Origin: Thermanaeromonas sp. C210
Lineage (GTDB): Bacteria > Bacillota > DSM-521 > Neomoorellales > Neomoorellaceae
DNA: 64,000 bases
NCBI RefSeq assembly: GCF_013167955.1
Contig: NZ_BLWF01000002.1
Coordinates: 221,185-285,184, forward strand
Reading direction: 5' to 3'
The translations under genes and the position numbers were made by a program. Positions 39,350 to 48,075 of the stretch are shown here, in pieces. The number at the start of each line of letters is the position of its first letter. The stretch's first letter is position 1. The notes beneath the pieces were generated by a model. The model was not told the DNA's origin. It saw only the letters and a program-made list of their open reading frames with translations, and made no database searches.

Positions 39350-40455
39350 AAGCCCTTGGGCTTGCATATTTCCGCAGGTAGGCCTGGATAAAGGGATCCA
39401 GCCACCCGTCCATGACGGCCTGCACATTGCCCACCTCCACCCCTGTCCGGTGGTCCTTTACCAGGCTATAGGGGTGGAAGACGTAAGAGCGGATCTGGTT
39501 GCCCCAGGCTATTTCCCTCTGCTCGCCCCGGAGGCGGGCCAGCTCTTCCTCCTGCTCCTTCATCTTCCTTTCCAACAGCTTGGCTTTTAGAATTTTCATG
39601 GCCGCTAGGCGGTTAGCATGTTGGGAACGCTCATTCTGACACGTAACTACAATCCCCGTGGGGAGGTGGGTAATCCGCACGGCCGAGTCCGTCTTATTTA
39701 CGTACTGTCCGCCGGCTCCCTGGGACCGAAAGGTATCGATCTTAAGGTCTTCCGGTTTTATCTCGATGTCGTCCTCAAACTCTACTTCGGGGATTACGTC
39801 TACGGAGGCAAAGGAGGTGTGCCTCCGGCCGGCAGCATCGAAGGGGGAAATGCGCACCAGGCGGTGGATCCCCTTTTCCGCTTTAAGGTAGCCGTAGGCA
39901 TTCTCCCCTTTTACCAGTAGGGTGGCGCTCTTAATCCCCGCCTCTTCGCCCTCCAGGTAATCGAGGAGTTCCACGTTAAAACCTTGTTCCTCGGCCCAGC
40001 GCGTATACATCCGGAGGAGCATGGCCGCCCAATCCTGGGATTCGGTGCCCCCGGCCCCTGGGTGAAGGGATAAAATGGCATTATTGCGGTCGTACGGGCC
40101 GGACAGGAGGGTCCCTACGGCCACTTCCTCCACTTTGCCTTCCATCTCTGCCAGTTCTTTACTTATTTCTTCTTCTAGGGAATCATCCTTTTCGGCCAGG
40201 GCCAGCTCCCAGAGCTCATGGATCTGCCCCAGCTTGGCCGCCAGGTTCTCGACCCGGTCCACCTTTTCCCTTAAAGCCGTAACCCGCCTGGTCACCGCTT
40301 CGGCCCGCTCGCGGTCTTCCCAAAAGACAGGGCTGCCCATTTCTTCTTCCAGCCGCTCTATCTCTTCCTGGGCCGCCGCCAGGTCAAAGAGAAACCCTCA
40401 ATTCTTCTAAACGTTCCTTTAGGCTCTCAAAGCGGGGTTTTAAATCTTCCAGCAC
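39348..40455 (-). CDS. prfB: Peptide chain release factor 2, with programmed +1 frameshift
   Basis: RF2 releases peptides at UGA and UAA codons. The coding sequence is split: frame one runs from GTG at 40455 ([20 protein letters not shown]) to CTT at 40387-40389, followed by an in-frame TGA (40386-40384). A +1 shift (CTT-T-GAC) continues in the main frame to the stop at 39348, giving 368 residues in all. An AGGG-containing site precedes the slip as in E. coli prfB. The main frame has the recognition motif region [18 protein letters not shown] and the catalytic GGQ in [20 protein letters not shown]2 thus controls its own synthesis. It lies 50 nt after secA. Confidence 0.95.
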
Positions 40456-40504
40456 GCCTTTCCCATCCTTTCCCTAATAAAATGCTTTCAGTCGCCTTGC
40501 GGCC

Positions 40505-43180
40505 TCAAGCCGAAAGGCCGCAGCACTTCTTATATTTTTTCCCGCTGCCGCACGGGCAGGGGTCGTTACGGCCGATTTTCTGTTCGCGCCTCACAGGTTG
40601 CCGCGGCCCTTCTTCCCGGTAACGGTTCTCGACAACCCGCCGCGGCCGCCTCTCCTCCGGAAGGGCAACCCGCACGTGGTACAGGTAGCGCACCACTTCT
40701 TCCTGGATAGAGGCGACCATCTCTTGGAACATCTGGTAGGCTTCAAATTTATACTCGATCAAGGGATCCCGCTGGCCGTAAGCGCGCAGGCCGATACCAT
40801 GCCGAAGCTGGTCCATGGCATCCAGGTGGTCCATCCATTTGGCATCCACCACCTTCAGGAGAACCAGCCTTTCCAGCTCCCGGAGCGTCTCCTTGCCCAG
40901 CTCCTTTTCCCGCCGGCGGTACAGCTCCAGGGCCTTATCCCGCAAAAAGGCATATACCTCATCTTTTTCCATTTTCCTGAGTTCGTCCGCCAGGGCGGGC
41001 TCCACACCCGGCAGGAAAAGTCTTCCGGCGTACTCCAGGAAGCCTTCCCAGTCCCACTCCTCCGGGTATTTACTGTCCCCGGCAAAGCGCTCGATGGTAC
41101 GGTCCACTACCGTGGTTATCATGTCCTCGATGATGGAGGATAGGTCGTCGCCCGTAAGGACCTGCCGCCGCTGGCGGTAAATGATCTCCCGCTGCTGGTT
41201 CAATACATCGTCGTATTCCAGGACGTGCTTGCGCAGGTCGAAGTTATGGGCCTCCACCTTTTTCTGGGCCGTCTCAATGGAGCGGGAAACCAGGGGGTGG
41301 TCGATGGGCGTACTGTCGTCCATCCCCAGCCGGTCCAGCAGGCCGGTAATGTTTTCCGCCCCGAAGAGGCGCATGAGATCATCCTCTAGGGAAATATAGA
41401 AACGGCTGGAGCCCGGATCTCCCTGACGGCCGGCCCGGCCGCGCAGCTGATTGTCTATCCGCCGGGACTCATGACGCTCGGTGCCGATAATGTGCAGGCC
41501 TCCCAGGGCCACCACCTTCTGGTGCTCCGCCTCGGTTTCTTCCCTGGCTTCGGCCAGAAACTGCCGGTACACCTGCCGCGCCTCCTCCACTTCAGGGGAG
41601 GAAACCGGCCCGAAACCTGTGGCCTCGGCAATAATCTCCGGGGGATAACCGGCCTTGCGCATCCTCTCCTTGGCCAGAAACTCCGGGTTGCCCCCCAGCA
41701 TGATATCCGTACCACGGCCCGCCATGTTGGTGGCAATGGTCACCGCCCCCAGGCGGCCGGCCTGGGCTATAATTTCGGCTTCCTTTTCGTGATACTTGGC
41801 ATTAAGGACCTGGTGGGGTATCCCCCGTTTCTTCAACATTTCGCTCAGGCGCTCCGACTTTTCAATGGAGATGGTGCCCACCAGGACCGGCTGCCCCTTA
41901 GCATGCCGTTCGACGATCTCCTCTACTACCGCCTGAAACTTGCCCTTCTCCGTGCGGTAAATAACGTCGGGATAATCTACACGGATCATGGGCTTGTGGG
42001 TGGGAATGACCACCACGTCCAGGCCGTAGATCTTGCGGAACTCTTCTTCCTCCGTAGCTGCGGTGCCCGTCATGCCGGCCAGCTTCTCGTACATGCGGAA
42101 ATAGTTTTGGAAAGTGATGGTGGCCAGGGTCTGGGTTTCTCGCTCGATCTTAACCCCTTCCTTGGCCTCAATGGCCTGGTGAAGTCCTTCGCTGTAGCGC
42201 CGACCGAACATAAGACGGCCTGTAAATTCATCCACAATAATGACCTGTCCATCTTTAACCACGTAATCCCGGTCCCTCTTCATGAGGGTATGGGCTTTGA
42301 GGGCCTGCTGCACATGATGGGCCAGCTCTATATTGGCGTCATCGTAAAGATTATCAATGCCCAGCATTTTCTCAACCTTGGCCACCCCCGCTTCCGTCAA
42401 GGTGGCCACTTTAGCCTTCTCATCCACCCGGTAATCCTCTTCCGGCTTCAGGCGGGGTATAATCCGGGCCACCGTGTAATACATTTCCGTCGGCTTTTCC
42501 GCCTCGCCGGAAATAATGAGGGGCGTCCGCGCCTCATCGATAAGGATGCTGTCCACTTCGTCCACTATAGCATAGTAAAGGTCCCGTTGGACCACATGCT
42601 CCGGATGCAAGGCCATATTATCCCGCAGATAGTCAAAACCGAACTCGTTGTTAGTCCCATAGGTGATGTCCGCCGCATAGGCCCGGCGTCGTTCTGCCGG
42701 ATCCAGGCCATGCACAATGAGCCCCACAGTCAAGCCTAAGAAGCGATAGATTTTGCCCATCCACTCGCTGTCCCGGCGGGCCAGGTAATCGTTTACCGTA
42801 ACAATGTGCACACCCCTGCCGGCCAGGGCGTTTAAATAAGCCGGCAGGGTGGCCACCAGGGTTTTGCCCTCACCGGTCTTCATCTCCGCAATGCGACCCT
42901 GATGGAGCACAATGCCCCCCATGAGCTGGACATCGAAGTGGCGCAAACCCAGGACCCTTTTGGAAGCCTCCCGCACTACGGCAAAAGCCTCGGACAGGAG
43001 CTCATCCAGGGTTGCACCCCTGTCTAGGCGACGGCGAAACTCCCCTGTTTTGGCCTGCAGTTCGGCGTCGCTTAACGCGCTTACTTCCGGCTCCAGAGCG
43101 TTGATGGCCTGTACCTGGCGAGTAAGCTTCTTCAGTTCCCGGGCATTATCGTCCAGTATATTGCGCAAAAACCCAAACAT
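40505..43180 (-). CDS. secA: Preprotein translocase ATPase SecA
   Basis: SecA is the motor that drives proteins through SecYEG. At 891 residues it is full length, with Walker A region [20 protein letters not shown] at about 100-119, the [19 protein letters not shown] box, [14 protein letters not shown], helicase motif [24 protein letters not shown], and the C-terminal zinc-binding [16 protein letters not shown] that contacts SecB-like partners or ribosomes. The ATG at 43178-43180 follows GGGGGGAT; the longer frame's 17 codons lie in the leader hairpin. Upstream are a probable promoter and a perfect ten-base hairpin. Confidence 0.98.
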   Translation of the reverse strand: MFGFLRNILDDNARELKKLTRQVQAINALEPEVSALSDAELQAKTGEFRRRLDRGATLDELLSEAFAVVREASKRVLGLRHFDVQLMGGIVLHQGRIAEMKTGEGKTLVATLPAYLNALAGRGVHIVTVNDYLARRDSEWMGKIYRFLGLTVGLIVHGLDPAERRRAYAADITYGTNNEFGFDYLRDNMALHPEHVVQRDLYYAIVDEVDSILIDEARTPLIISGEAEKPTEMYYTVARIIPRLKPEEDYRVDEKAKVATLTEAGVAKVEKMLGIDNLYDDANIELAHHVQQALKAHTLMKRDRDYVVKDGQVIIVDEFTGRLMFGRRYSEGLHQAIEAKEGVKIERETQTLATITFQNYFRMYEKLAGMTGTAATEEEEFRKIYGLDVVVIPTHKPMIRVDYPDVIYRTEKGKFQAVVEEIVERHAKGQPVLVGTISIEKSERLSEMLKKRGIPHQVLNAKYHEKEAEIIAQAGRLGAVTIATNMAGRGTDIMLGGNPEFLAKERMRKAGYPPEIIAEATGFGPVSSPEVEEARQVYRQFLAEAREETEAEHQKVVALGGLHIIGTERHESRRIDNQLRGRAGRQGDPGSSRFYISLEDDLMRLFGAENITGLLDRLGMDDSTPIDHPLVSRSIETAQKKVEAHNFDLRKHVLEYDDVLNQQREIIYRQRRQVLTGDDLSSIIEDMITTVVDRTIERFAGDSKYPEEWDWEGFLEYAGRLFLPGVEPALADELRKMEKDEVYAFLRDKALELYRRREKELGKETLRELERLVLLKVVDAKWMDHLDAMDQLRHGIGLRAYGQRDPLIEYKFEAYQMFQEMVASIQEEVVRYLYHVRVALPEERRPRRVVENRYREEGPRQPVRREQKIGRNDPCPCGSGKKYKKCCGLSA

Positions 43181-43201
43181 GGGAAATATCCCCCCTAATA
43201 A

Positions 43202-43229
43202 GTCGAGGGGGATGTACCACCCCCTCGAC
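43202..43229 (-). promoter_or_regulatory. Strong hairpin in the secA leader
   Basis: GTCGAGGGGG (43202-43211) and CCCCCTCGAC (43220-43229) form a perfect ten-base stem with an eight-nt loop. The stem ends about 22 nt before the secA ATG and close to its GGGGGG ribosome-binding site. No T-run follows, so it is more likely a translational or RNA-processing control than a terminator. Confidence 0.6.
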
Positions 43230-43252
43230 AACCCCCACTGCTTTCCCTTCCT

Positions 43253-43281
43253 ATTTTAGCACGACGGTACCGGCAGCGCAA
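43253..43281 (-). promoter_or_regulatory. Possible sigma-A promoter of secA
   Basis: TTGCGC (43281-43276), 17-nt spacer, TAAAAT (43258-43253) on the minus strand. The -35 is weak. The start would give a leader of about 65 nt containing the hairpin. Confidence 0.5.
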
Positions 43282-43303
43282 TCACACCCCCTAGGCGCGG
43301 AAA

Positions 43304-44011
43304 TCAGCTCCTGTACAAGCAGAAACGGCACGCCAGGGCCCGGAAAACCGCTTTGGCCGTGGCTTGAAACTCATCCGGAGCCTCGTCCAGAAAGGCTACC
43401 CCGGCCAGGCGTTCCCGGCAGGCGGTACTCATTAGGCCAACAACCACCAATATGGCCTGGGAACCGGCCGCCTCTAGTTGGCGCAGATCTTCCAGAATTA
43501 GAGCATGGTTTTGCCCCAGGTGTTTCCCCACCGCTTCCAAAGTAGCATGGGCAACCAGAAAACATCCACGGCCCGGCCAGTTGGTTCCCGAAGCATGGCC
43601 TTCGTAAAGACGGGCTTCTCCTCCCTTTTCTATCTCCACCTCTATCTTTACTCGGGCATGTAAACCTCGAAAAGAAAAGTCTAAACTACGTAACCTTAAG
43701 CGTCCGCAGGACACTACGTGGGGGCCGGATGGTTCCTTGAGGACATCTGGCCACTGGCTCCCTTGCTCTTCTAGCTGTGCCACGCTGATCTTTTTATGAT
43801 CCAGGGGGGTGCCCAGTTGGACCAGGACGGCTGTTTCAATATCCCGCACCACCTGTTTGGGGTTGCGCTCAGGCGAAGCCAGGACGTGGATTTCTTCTAT
43901 CGAGCCCTCGGGGCCGGTTACCAGGCGAGCCGAAAGGACACCTTTTACTTGACATATGACTCGTTCGTACTCTGCCGCGTCGACTGCATCTTTGCCTTTC
44001 TTGTCTGTCAA
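43304..44011 (-). CDS. Conserved hypothetical protein between hpf and secA
   Basis: The 235-residue soluble protein has two halves. Residues 14-85 (VKGVLSARLVTGPEGSIEEI, then HVLASPERNPKQVVRDIETA and DHKKISVAQL) resemble an N-terminal module I have seen only in uncharacterised proteins of Bacillota, Thermus and actinobacteria. Residues 95-200 hold a mixed alpha/beta region with RLRLRSLDFSFRGLHARVKIE and ASGTNWPGRGCFLVAHATLEA. No catalytic signature stands out. The end has CRFCLYRS. It lies between the hibernation factor gene and secA and probably has its own transcription start. I cannot assign a function. Confidence 0.75.
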   Translation of the reverse strand: MTDKKGKDAVDAAEYERVICQVKGVLSARLVTGPEGSIEEIHVLASPERNPKQVVRDIETAVLVQLGTPLDHKKISVAQLEEQGSQWPDVLKEPSGPHVVSCGRLRLRSLDFSFRGLHARVKIEVEIEKGGEARLYEGHASGTNWPGRGCFLVAHATLEAVGKHLGQNHALILEDLRQLEAAGSQAILVVVGLMSTACRERLAGVAFLDEAPDEFQATAKAVFRALACRFCLYRS

Positions 44012-44104
44012 TTCGGCTGCTCACCCTTTTCGCATGTATTGGAAGAATCTCTAGTACTAATTCGCTTTTCAGGAATATTTCCCTTCCGGCCAAAGGAATC
44101 CCCA

Positions 44105-44144
44105 TAAAAAATAGAGAAACCGGCCATAACGGTACCAGTTTCTC
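44105..44144 (-). terminator. hpf terminator
   Basis: GAGAAAC (44144-44138 on the minus strand) pairs with GTTTCTC (44120-44114), with GG/CC possible extending inward, and is followed by TATTTTTTATGG. It lies 28 nt after the hpf stop codon. Confidence 0.8.
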
Positions 44145-44171
44145 CTTAGTTAACCAAAAAGCTACTTTACT

Positions 44172-44711
44172 TTATAATTCTGGTTCAATTAGCCCATAAT
44201 TGCCGTCTTTGCGGCGGTAGAGGACATTAACCTGTTCGGTTTCCGCATTGGCAAAGACAAAAAAGTTGTGTCCCAGGAGGTTCATCTGCAAAATGGCCTC
44301 TTCCACGGGCATGGGCTTTACCGGAAAGCGCTTGGTGCGCACAATTTTGGGCTCGTCGTCCGCCTCATGAACCTCCTCCCGCGCTGGATTGGCCTCCGCC
44401 CATTCCTTGAAGGTGTTGTTTTTTACTCTGCGGGCTAATTTCGTTTTATATTTTTCCATCTGCTTTTCCAGTTTTTCCAGGACCAGGTCTATGGAACTGT
44501 ACATATCGCCGGTGGCCTCTTCACCACGCAGTAAGTACCCGTCCAGGGCGGCCGTCACTTCTACAATATGTCTATCTCTGGCCACCGACATGTTGACCTG
44601 AACCTCAACATTCTCCCCCAGAAATTTTTCTAGCTTATTCAACCGTTTTTCCGCATAACGGCGCAAGGCATCTGTAACTTGTAAATTCTTTCCCCGAACG
44701 ATAATCCGCAC
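44172..44711 (-). CDS. hpf: Ribosome hibernation promoting factor, long form
   Basis: Long HPF joins two 70S ribosomes into inactive 100S dimers in slow or stressed growth. The 179 residues have an S30AE domain (MRIIVRGKNLQVTDALRRYA to about 100), a flexible acidic linker, and a C-terminal dimerisation domain (IVRTKRFPVKPMPVEEAILQ, then MNLLGHNFFVFANAETEQV). The GTG at 44709-44711 lies behind AAGGGGTG. The upstream 45 nt hold several AT-rich boxes (TATAAC, TAGAAT, TAATAT), and I cannot choose among them. It has its own terminator and no close partner. Confidence 0.96.
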   Translation of the reverse strand: MRIIVRGKNLQVTDALRRYAEKRLNKLEKFLGENVEVQVNMSVARDRHIVEVTAALDGYLLRGEEATGDMYSSIDLVLEKLEKQMEKYKTKLARRVKNNTFKEWAEANPAREEVHEADDEPKIVRTKRFPVKPMPVEEAILQMNLLGHNFFVFANAETEQVNVLYRRKDGNYGLIEPEL

Positions 44712-44790
44712 CGACGGAACACCCCTTGCCTTGCATATTATTCTAGTTATATTATTTCCCTGCGCCTCTTCTATCTCCTGCCACAGGACT

Positions 44791-44816
44791 AAAAAGCCCC
44801 GACCTAAAGCCGGGGC
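44791..44816 (-). terminator. Terminator of the cold-shock gene
   Basis: GCCCCG (44816-44811 on the minus strand) pairs with CGGGGC (44801-44796), followed by TTTTTAG. It lies just after the csp stop codon. Confidence 0.85.
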
Positions 44817-44823
44817 CTGTCGC

Positions 44824-45027
44824 CTAGAGTTTTACCACATTGGCTGCCTGGGGACCGCGGGGTCCTTCTACTATATCAAACTCCACTTCCTCGCCTGCCG
44901 TTAGGCTTTTGAAACCCTCTTCCTGGATGGCCGAATAGTGGACGAACACGTCCGTGCCATCCTCCCTTTCGATGAAACCGTACCCCTTCTGGGCGCTAAA
45001 CCATTTGACCTTGCCGATCATCTTCAT
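44824..45027 (-). CDS. csp: Cold-shock protein (CspA family)
   Basis: The 67-residue single-stranded nucleic acid-binding protein has RNP1 KGYGFIERE and RNP2 DVFVHYSAI, with the ending [10 protein letters not shown] that is standard for the family. Such proteins melt RNA structure and help transcription and translation, and in thermophiles they are often constitutive. The ATG at 45025-45027 lies nine nt after AGGAAGG; a second ATG two codons later is possible. A clear promoter lies at 45095-45123, so the leader is about 60 nt, and a terminator follows directly. Confidence 0.96.
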   Translation of the reverse strand: MKMIGKVKWFSAQKGYGFIEREDGTDVFVHYSAIQEEGFKSLTAGEEVEFDIVEGPRGPQAANVVKL

Positions 45028-45094
45028 TCTGTAAAACCTTCCTCCTAACAATTTCTTGCACCCCAAGGTCCCTTAACAACCCTGAAGTGGTTTT

Positions 45095-45123
45095 ATTCTA
45101 TCACACGGATCGCCCAAAGTCAA
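45095..45123 (-). promoter_or_regulatory. Sigma-A promoter of the cold-shock gene
   Basis: TTGACT (45123-45118 on the minus strand), 17-nt spacer, TAGAAT (45100-45095). Both hexamers are one base from consensus. Confidence 0.8.
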
Positions 45124-45385
45124 ACGGTAGCGCAAAGAGGTCTCCACCTTTGGCCGGAAAGGCCTTCGCGAACCGAAGTGGGATCAGTATTCTTCAGGGC
45201 CGGTTGCCCTGCCCCGCAAAAAGAAAGGTGGAAGGTAGAAGGTACGGCACTAGATCCAAAATTAACCTGAGCCCCAACGCACGGAGCTCCGGCCGGCGCT
45301 TCCTCCCTGGGGGACAGGTCCAGAAGGAATTGCCCCAACAAGAAAGGGGGCGGGGCCGAAGACTCCTTTATCCCCTCCGGGCCGC
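45124..45385. other. Intergenic region, nothing convincing
   Basis: 262 nt between the csp promoter and the small membrane protein gene. A short hairpin CAGGGC/GCCCTG lies at 45195-45211, without a T-run. No ORF with a ribosome-binding site and no RNA gene is recognised. The transcript of the 45386-47866 unit must end somewhere here, but no standard terminator is visible. Confidence 0.5.
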
Positions 45386-45658
45386 CTAGTCGGTTTCGCT
45401 TTCCCGCTCATTGCTCAGGGTTAATTCATGGGTTCCCCCTGTATAAAAGCTAAACAAACCGAATAACACGCCCACGGCGGCTATCTTTATGGCGTAGTCT
45501 AGCAGCTTTTTACCCGTCACCGCCATCCAGGCACCCGTCTGGCCGCCCGCCACGAAACCCGCCACGAACATAAAGGCTACCACCGCGCCGATGAGGACGG
45601 CGACCAGAACCAACCCGCCAAAAAGGTTGTTAAACAGATTTATTATGGCTTTTTTCAT
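45386..45658 (-). CDS. Small two-span membrane protein downstream of the DctM-like permease
   Basis: The 90-residue protein has two hydrophobic helices (about 14-38 and 54-72) joined by a short loop with GGQTGAWMAVTGKK, and an acidic hydrophilic tail (NERESETD). I do not recognise the family. Its gene follows the permease by 28 nt in the same direction. A DctM-type permease normally needs a small DctQ subunit with four spans, and none is encoded here. This protein may play a comparable part, though it is shorter than DctQ. It is the last gene of the unit. Confidence 0.7.
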   Translation of the reverse strand: MKKAIINLFNNLFGGLVLVAVLIGAVVAFMFVAGFVAGGQTGAWMAVTGKKLLDYAIKIAAVGVLFGLFSFYTGGTHELTLSNERESETD

Positions 45659-45686
45659 CAGCAGCAGGCACCTCCCCAGAGGGCAA

Positions 45687-47066
45687 CTAATTGATAAAGA
45701 TGGGTAACAAGCCTACGAGGAGTAAGAACGTAACTACACCATGGGCTAAAACCCATACATAAGTTAACTTTGCTGTTTCCCAGAATTTCGACCGGGCAAT
45801 ACCCATTGCCGTATACATGGCCAGGGCCAGGGGCGGCGTCACACCTTCCATTACACCAGTTATGGCCGGCATAACGACGGCCACCAGGAAAGGATCTATG
45901 CCCACCGCCGCGCCGGTGGAGATAATGGCCGAGCCCAGGATGGCCACCTGGGAGGAGCCGGGCAAGACCATGCCTAAGAAACAGGTAAAGAGCACTATCC
46001 AGAAGGCCCAACCTACTTTGCCCAGACCCAAACCGAGGAACCACGTCTGAATTGCTTCGCTCATTTCTACTTTCTGGAACACCAGGGCAATGGCGTAGGC
46101 CAGGTAAATAGTAGCTGAAACCGGCACTACCCCTTTCAGGCTGTCCCGGAACATGGCGAAAACACCTCTAAAATTGAATCCCCCCGGTATCTCCTTGCGG
46201 CCTATCAAGAGGGCGTAAAAGGTGCAAAAACCCGCCGCCATGAGCAACACCGAAGCGGAAAAGGCCTTGGCACCATCCGGGCCGTAGCGGGCCACCAGAG
46301 CGTCCTTGAACAGGGAATCGATAATAATCGGCCCCAAGATAAAAACAGGAATCAGAAGGGCACTCCAGCCTTCCTTGATGGCCGTACGGAGGTCGGGCCT
46401 CTCCTCTTTAGGGACAGGCTGCACCTTGTAATACTTGCAAAAAGCCAGCAGGGTGAGCCAGCGCTGGAGGAGTAGCCAGCCGAAAACGATATATAGACCC
46501 AGCCAGAAGGTGGATAGGGAGTACTTGTCCGGGTACAGAGTTGAAAGTATGGCAAAGGCCACCAAATTAAGCCCGGGGCCCACCTGGTTGCCCAGCATAC
46601 TGGCAGCCATTTCTACCGTTGCTGCCAGGTGGCGGGGAAAGCCGCTCCGGATCATGGCGGGGATGGTGAAAACGCCGGTGGCCGCCACGTTGCCCGGTCC
46701 CGTCCCTGTCATGGTGGCCAGGGCACAGCTGCCGAAAAGGGCTACATAACCGGCACCCCCGGGCAGACCGCCGATAACCGCCAAGATTATATTAATTAAT
46801 TTCTCCACCACTCTTGTTTTGCCCAATATATGGGCAAACACCAGGAAGCCTACAATGATGTAGAAGAGGCCGCTTGTGGTAGGGCCCAGAAGGCCCGACC
46901 AGAACAAATCGTAGCGGCCGGTCATTACGATCGTGAAGGCAAAGGCAATAGCCATAGCCTCGTAAATCGGCCTTTTAAACCCTATGAAAACCAGGGCAAT
47001 AACAAGGAGCAGCTCAATTAGCCAGAAGACCTCAAGGGGAAAAGGCCCCACCATTTGGACCGGCAT
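45687..47066 (-). CDS. DctM-like (TRAP large subunit family) permease
   Basis: The 459-residue protein has 11-12 hydrophobic segments and fits the TRAP/DctM ion-transporter superfamily. It contains LINIILAVIGGLPGGAGYVA, GSCALATMTGTGPGNVAATG (about 112-131), MAASMLGNQVGPGLNLVAF, and a second repeat VLPGSSQVAILGSAIISTG near 370. The gene set has no DctP solute-binding protein, so it may act alone like related DASS/DctM-type carriers, or with the small protein next door. The substrate is probably a carboxylate. The ATG at 47064-47066 lies behind GGGAGGG. It is 47 nt after the PuuD-like gene. Confidence 0.82.
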   Translation of the reverse strand: MPVQMVGPFPLEVFWLIELLLVIALVFIGFKRPIYEAMAIAFAFTIVMTGRYDLFWSGLLGPTTSGLFYIIVGFLVFAHILGKTRVVEKLINIILAVIGGLPGGAGYVALFGSCALATMTGTGPGNVAATGVFTIPAMIRSGFPRHLAATVEMAASMLGNQVGPGLNLVAFAILSTLYPDKYSLSTFWLGLYIVFGWLLLQRWLTLLAFCKYYKVQPVPKEERPDLRTAIKEGWSALLIPVFILGPIIIDSLFKDALVARYGPDGAKAFSASVLLMAAGFCTFYALLIGRKEIPGGFNFRGVFAMFRDSLKGVVPVSATIYLAYAIALVFQKVEMSEAIQTWFLGLGLGKVGWAFWIVLFTCFLGMVLPGSSQVAILGSAIISTGAAVGIDPFLVAVVMPAITGVMEGVTPPLALAMYTAMGIARSKFWETAKLTYVWVLAHGVVTFLLLVGLLPIFIN

Positions 47067-47113
47067 TTATCATAACCCTCCCTTTGCAGAGTGCAAAATT
47101 CATTCCCCGTTCT

Positions 47114-47866
47114 TTAAGCCCTTTCTCGCCTTTGTCTGTACCTTGCTCCTGCATTTATCAATCCTTTAAACAATTCTAACCATAAAGACTCCGGCAAAAC
47201 CTCGGGGTGAAATTGCACCCCCACCACAAAGTCATGCTCCAGGCTGGCCATGGCTTCAATGACGCCGTCCGGCGCCCAGGCAACGGCTGTAAACCCCGGG
47301 GGTGGCTCCTTAACCGCCTGACGGTGAAAACTATTGACCATAGCCTCCTTTTCACCGGTAAGCCTGGCCAGGATGCCGTCCATTGCTATCCTGTGAGCAG
47401 TCTCTCCCGGCGGCCTGCTTCCCTGGTGATGTACCACACCCTTATTTTCCGGCCGGAGGTGAATGTCGTCCAGGTACATGGTGCCCCCGCAAAGGACGTT
47501 CAAAACCTGGTGCCCGCGGCAAATACCCAGCACGGGCATATTTCGCTCCAAAGCGCCCAGCAGATAATCCCTCTCGTTGGCAAAACGCAGGGGATTCTGG
47601 CTTTCCAAATCTTTGGCAGGCCCTTGCAAAACATTGCGCTTAACACTTAAAACCTCACCTGCAGCAATCAGTGCGTCAATATTCTCTAACATCTTGCGGC
47701 GAATTGCAACATCGCCCACCACCGGCAGAAGGAGGGGAATGCCGCCGGCCCTTTCCACTACTTCTACGCAGGCCTTTACCGTATAGATCAGGGACCAGCC
47801 GGGGACCACATTGCCCTCCTCCCATCCGGTAGTAATACCTATGCGGACGCTTTCCATAAAGGTCAT
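47114..47866 (-). CDS. PuuD-like class I glutamine amidotransferase (gamma-glutamyl hydrolase family)
   Basis: The 250-residue protein belongs to the peptidase C26 family, whose best-known member hydrolyses gamma-glutamyl-gamma-aminobutyrate. The nucleophile is Cys116 in VLGICRGHQVLN, and the His-Glu pair lies in VGVQFHPEVLP near 220. The usual GGGD loop after the first strand is changed to AAGEVLSVKRN, which could alter the oxyanion hole or substrate choice. Two ATGs (codons 1 and 4) fit the ribosome-binding site. An 18-bp dyad shared with the divergent operon lies at 47884-47901. It probably heads the unit with the permease. Confidence 0.85.
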   Translation of the reverse strand: MTFMESVRIGITTGWEEGNVVPGWSLIYTVKACVEVVERAGGIPLLLPVVGDVAIRRKMLENIDALIAAGEVLSVKRNVLQGPAKDLESQNPLRFANERDYLLGALERNMPVLGICRGHQVLNVLCGGTMYLDDIHLRPENKGVVHHQGSRPPGETAHRIAMDGILARLTGEKEAMVNSFHRQAVKEPPPGFTAVAWAPDGVIEAMASLEHDFVVGVQFHPEVLPESLWLELFKGLINAGARYRQRRERA

Positions 47867-47883
47867 ACCCCCTTTCTAATTTG

Positions 47884-47901
47884 GTTATAACCTGATATAA
47901 C
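47884..47901. promoter_or_regulatory. Candidate GntR operator, leftward unit
   Basis: GTTATAACCTGATATAAC is an imperfect dyad (GTTAT ... ATAAC). On the minus strand it overlaps a TTATAA -10-like box with TCGACA 18 nt upstream. It closely matches the site at 49061-49078, and sits 18 nt upstream of the PuuD-like gene. Confidence 0.65.
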
Positions 47902-47997
47902 TATTCTATGTCGATGGAGTTTTTCCTGCTGGTTTCAAACGATTTTATTAATTGTCAAATCCACAGTACGGGTAGGCCCCTATATAAATAATGAAGA

Positions 47998-48028
47998 AGC
48001 CTCCGCATGAAAGGATTCACCGGAGGCT
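47998..48028 (-). terminator. Terminator of the gntR gene
   Basis: AGCCTCCG (48028-48021 on the minus strand) pairs with CGGAGGCT (48005-47998) around a 15-nt loop, followed by TCTTCATTATT. It separates gntR from the PuuD-like gene, so the leftward unit needs its own promoter. Confidence 0.75.
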
Positions 48029-48075
48029 CCTAGCAACGCCTTTCAAAAACAGCTGTCGTTCTTTTCGCCAAGTTG

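Noticed and set aside
41471-42739. 422-codon frame opposite secA
   Set aside because: Shadow of secA, His/Gly-rich as is usual for antisense frames of such genes.
44712-44760. Sigma-H-like promoter (GGGAAATA and GAATAA) upstream of hpf
   Set aside because: Key positions of both elements mismatch; several overlapping AT-rich boxes make any choice arbitrary.
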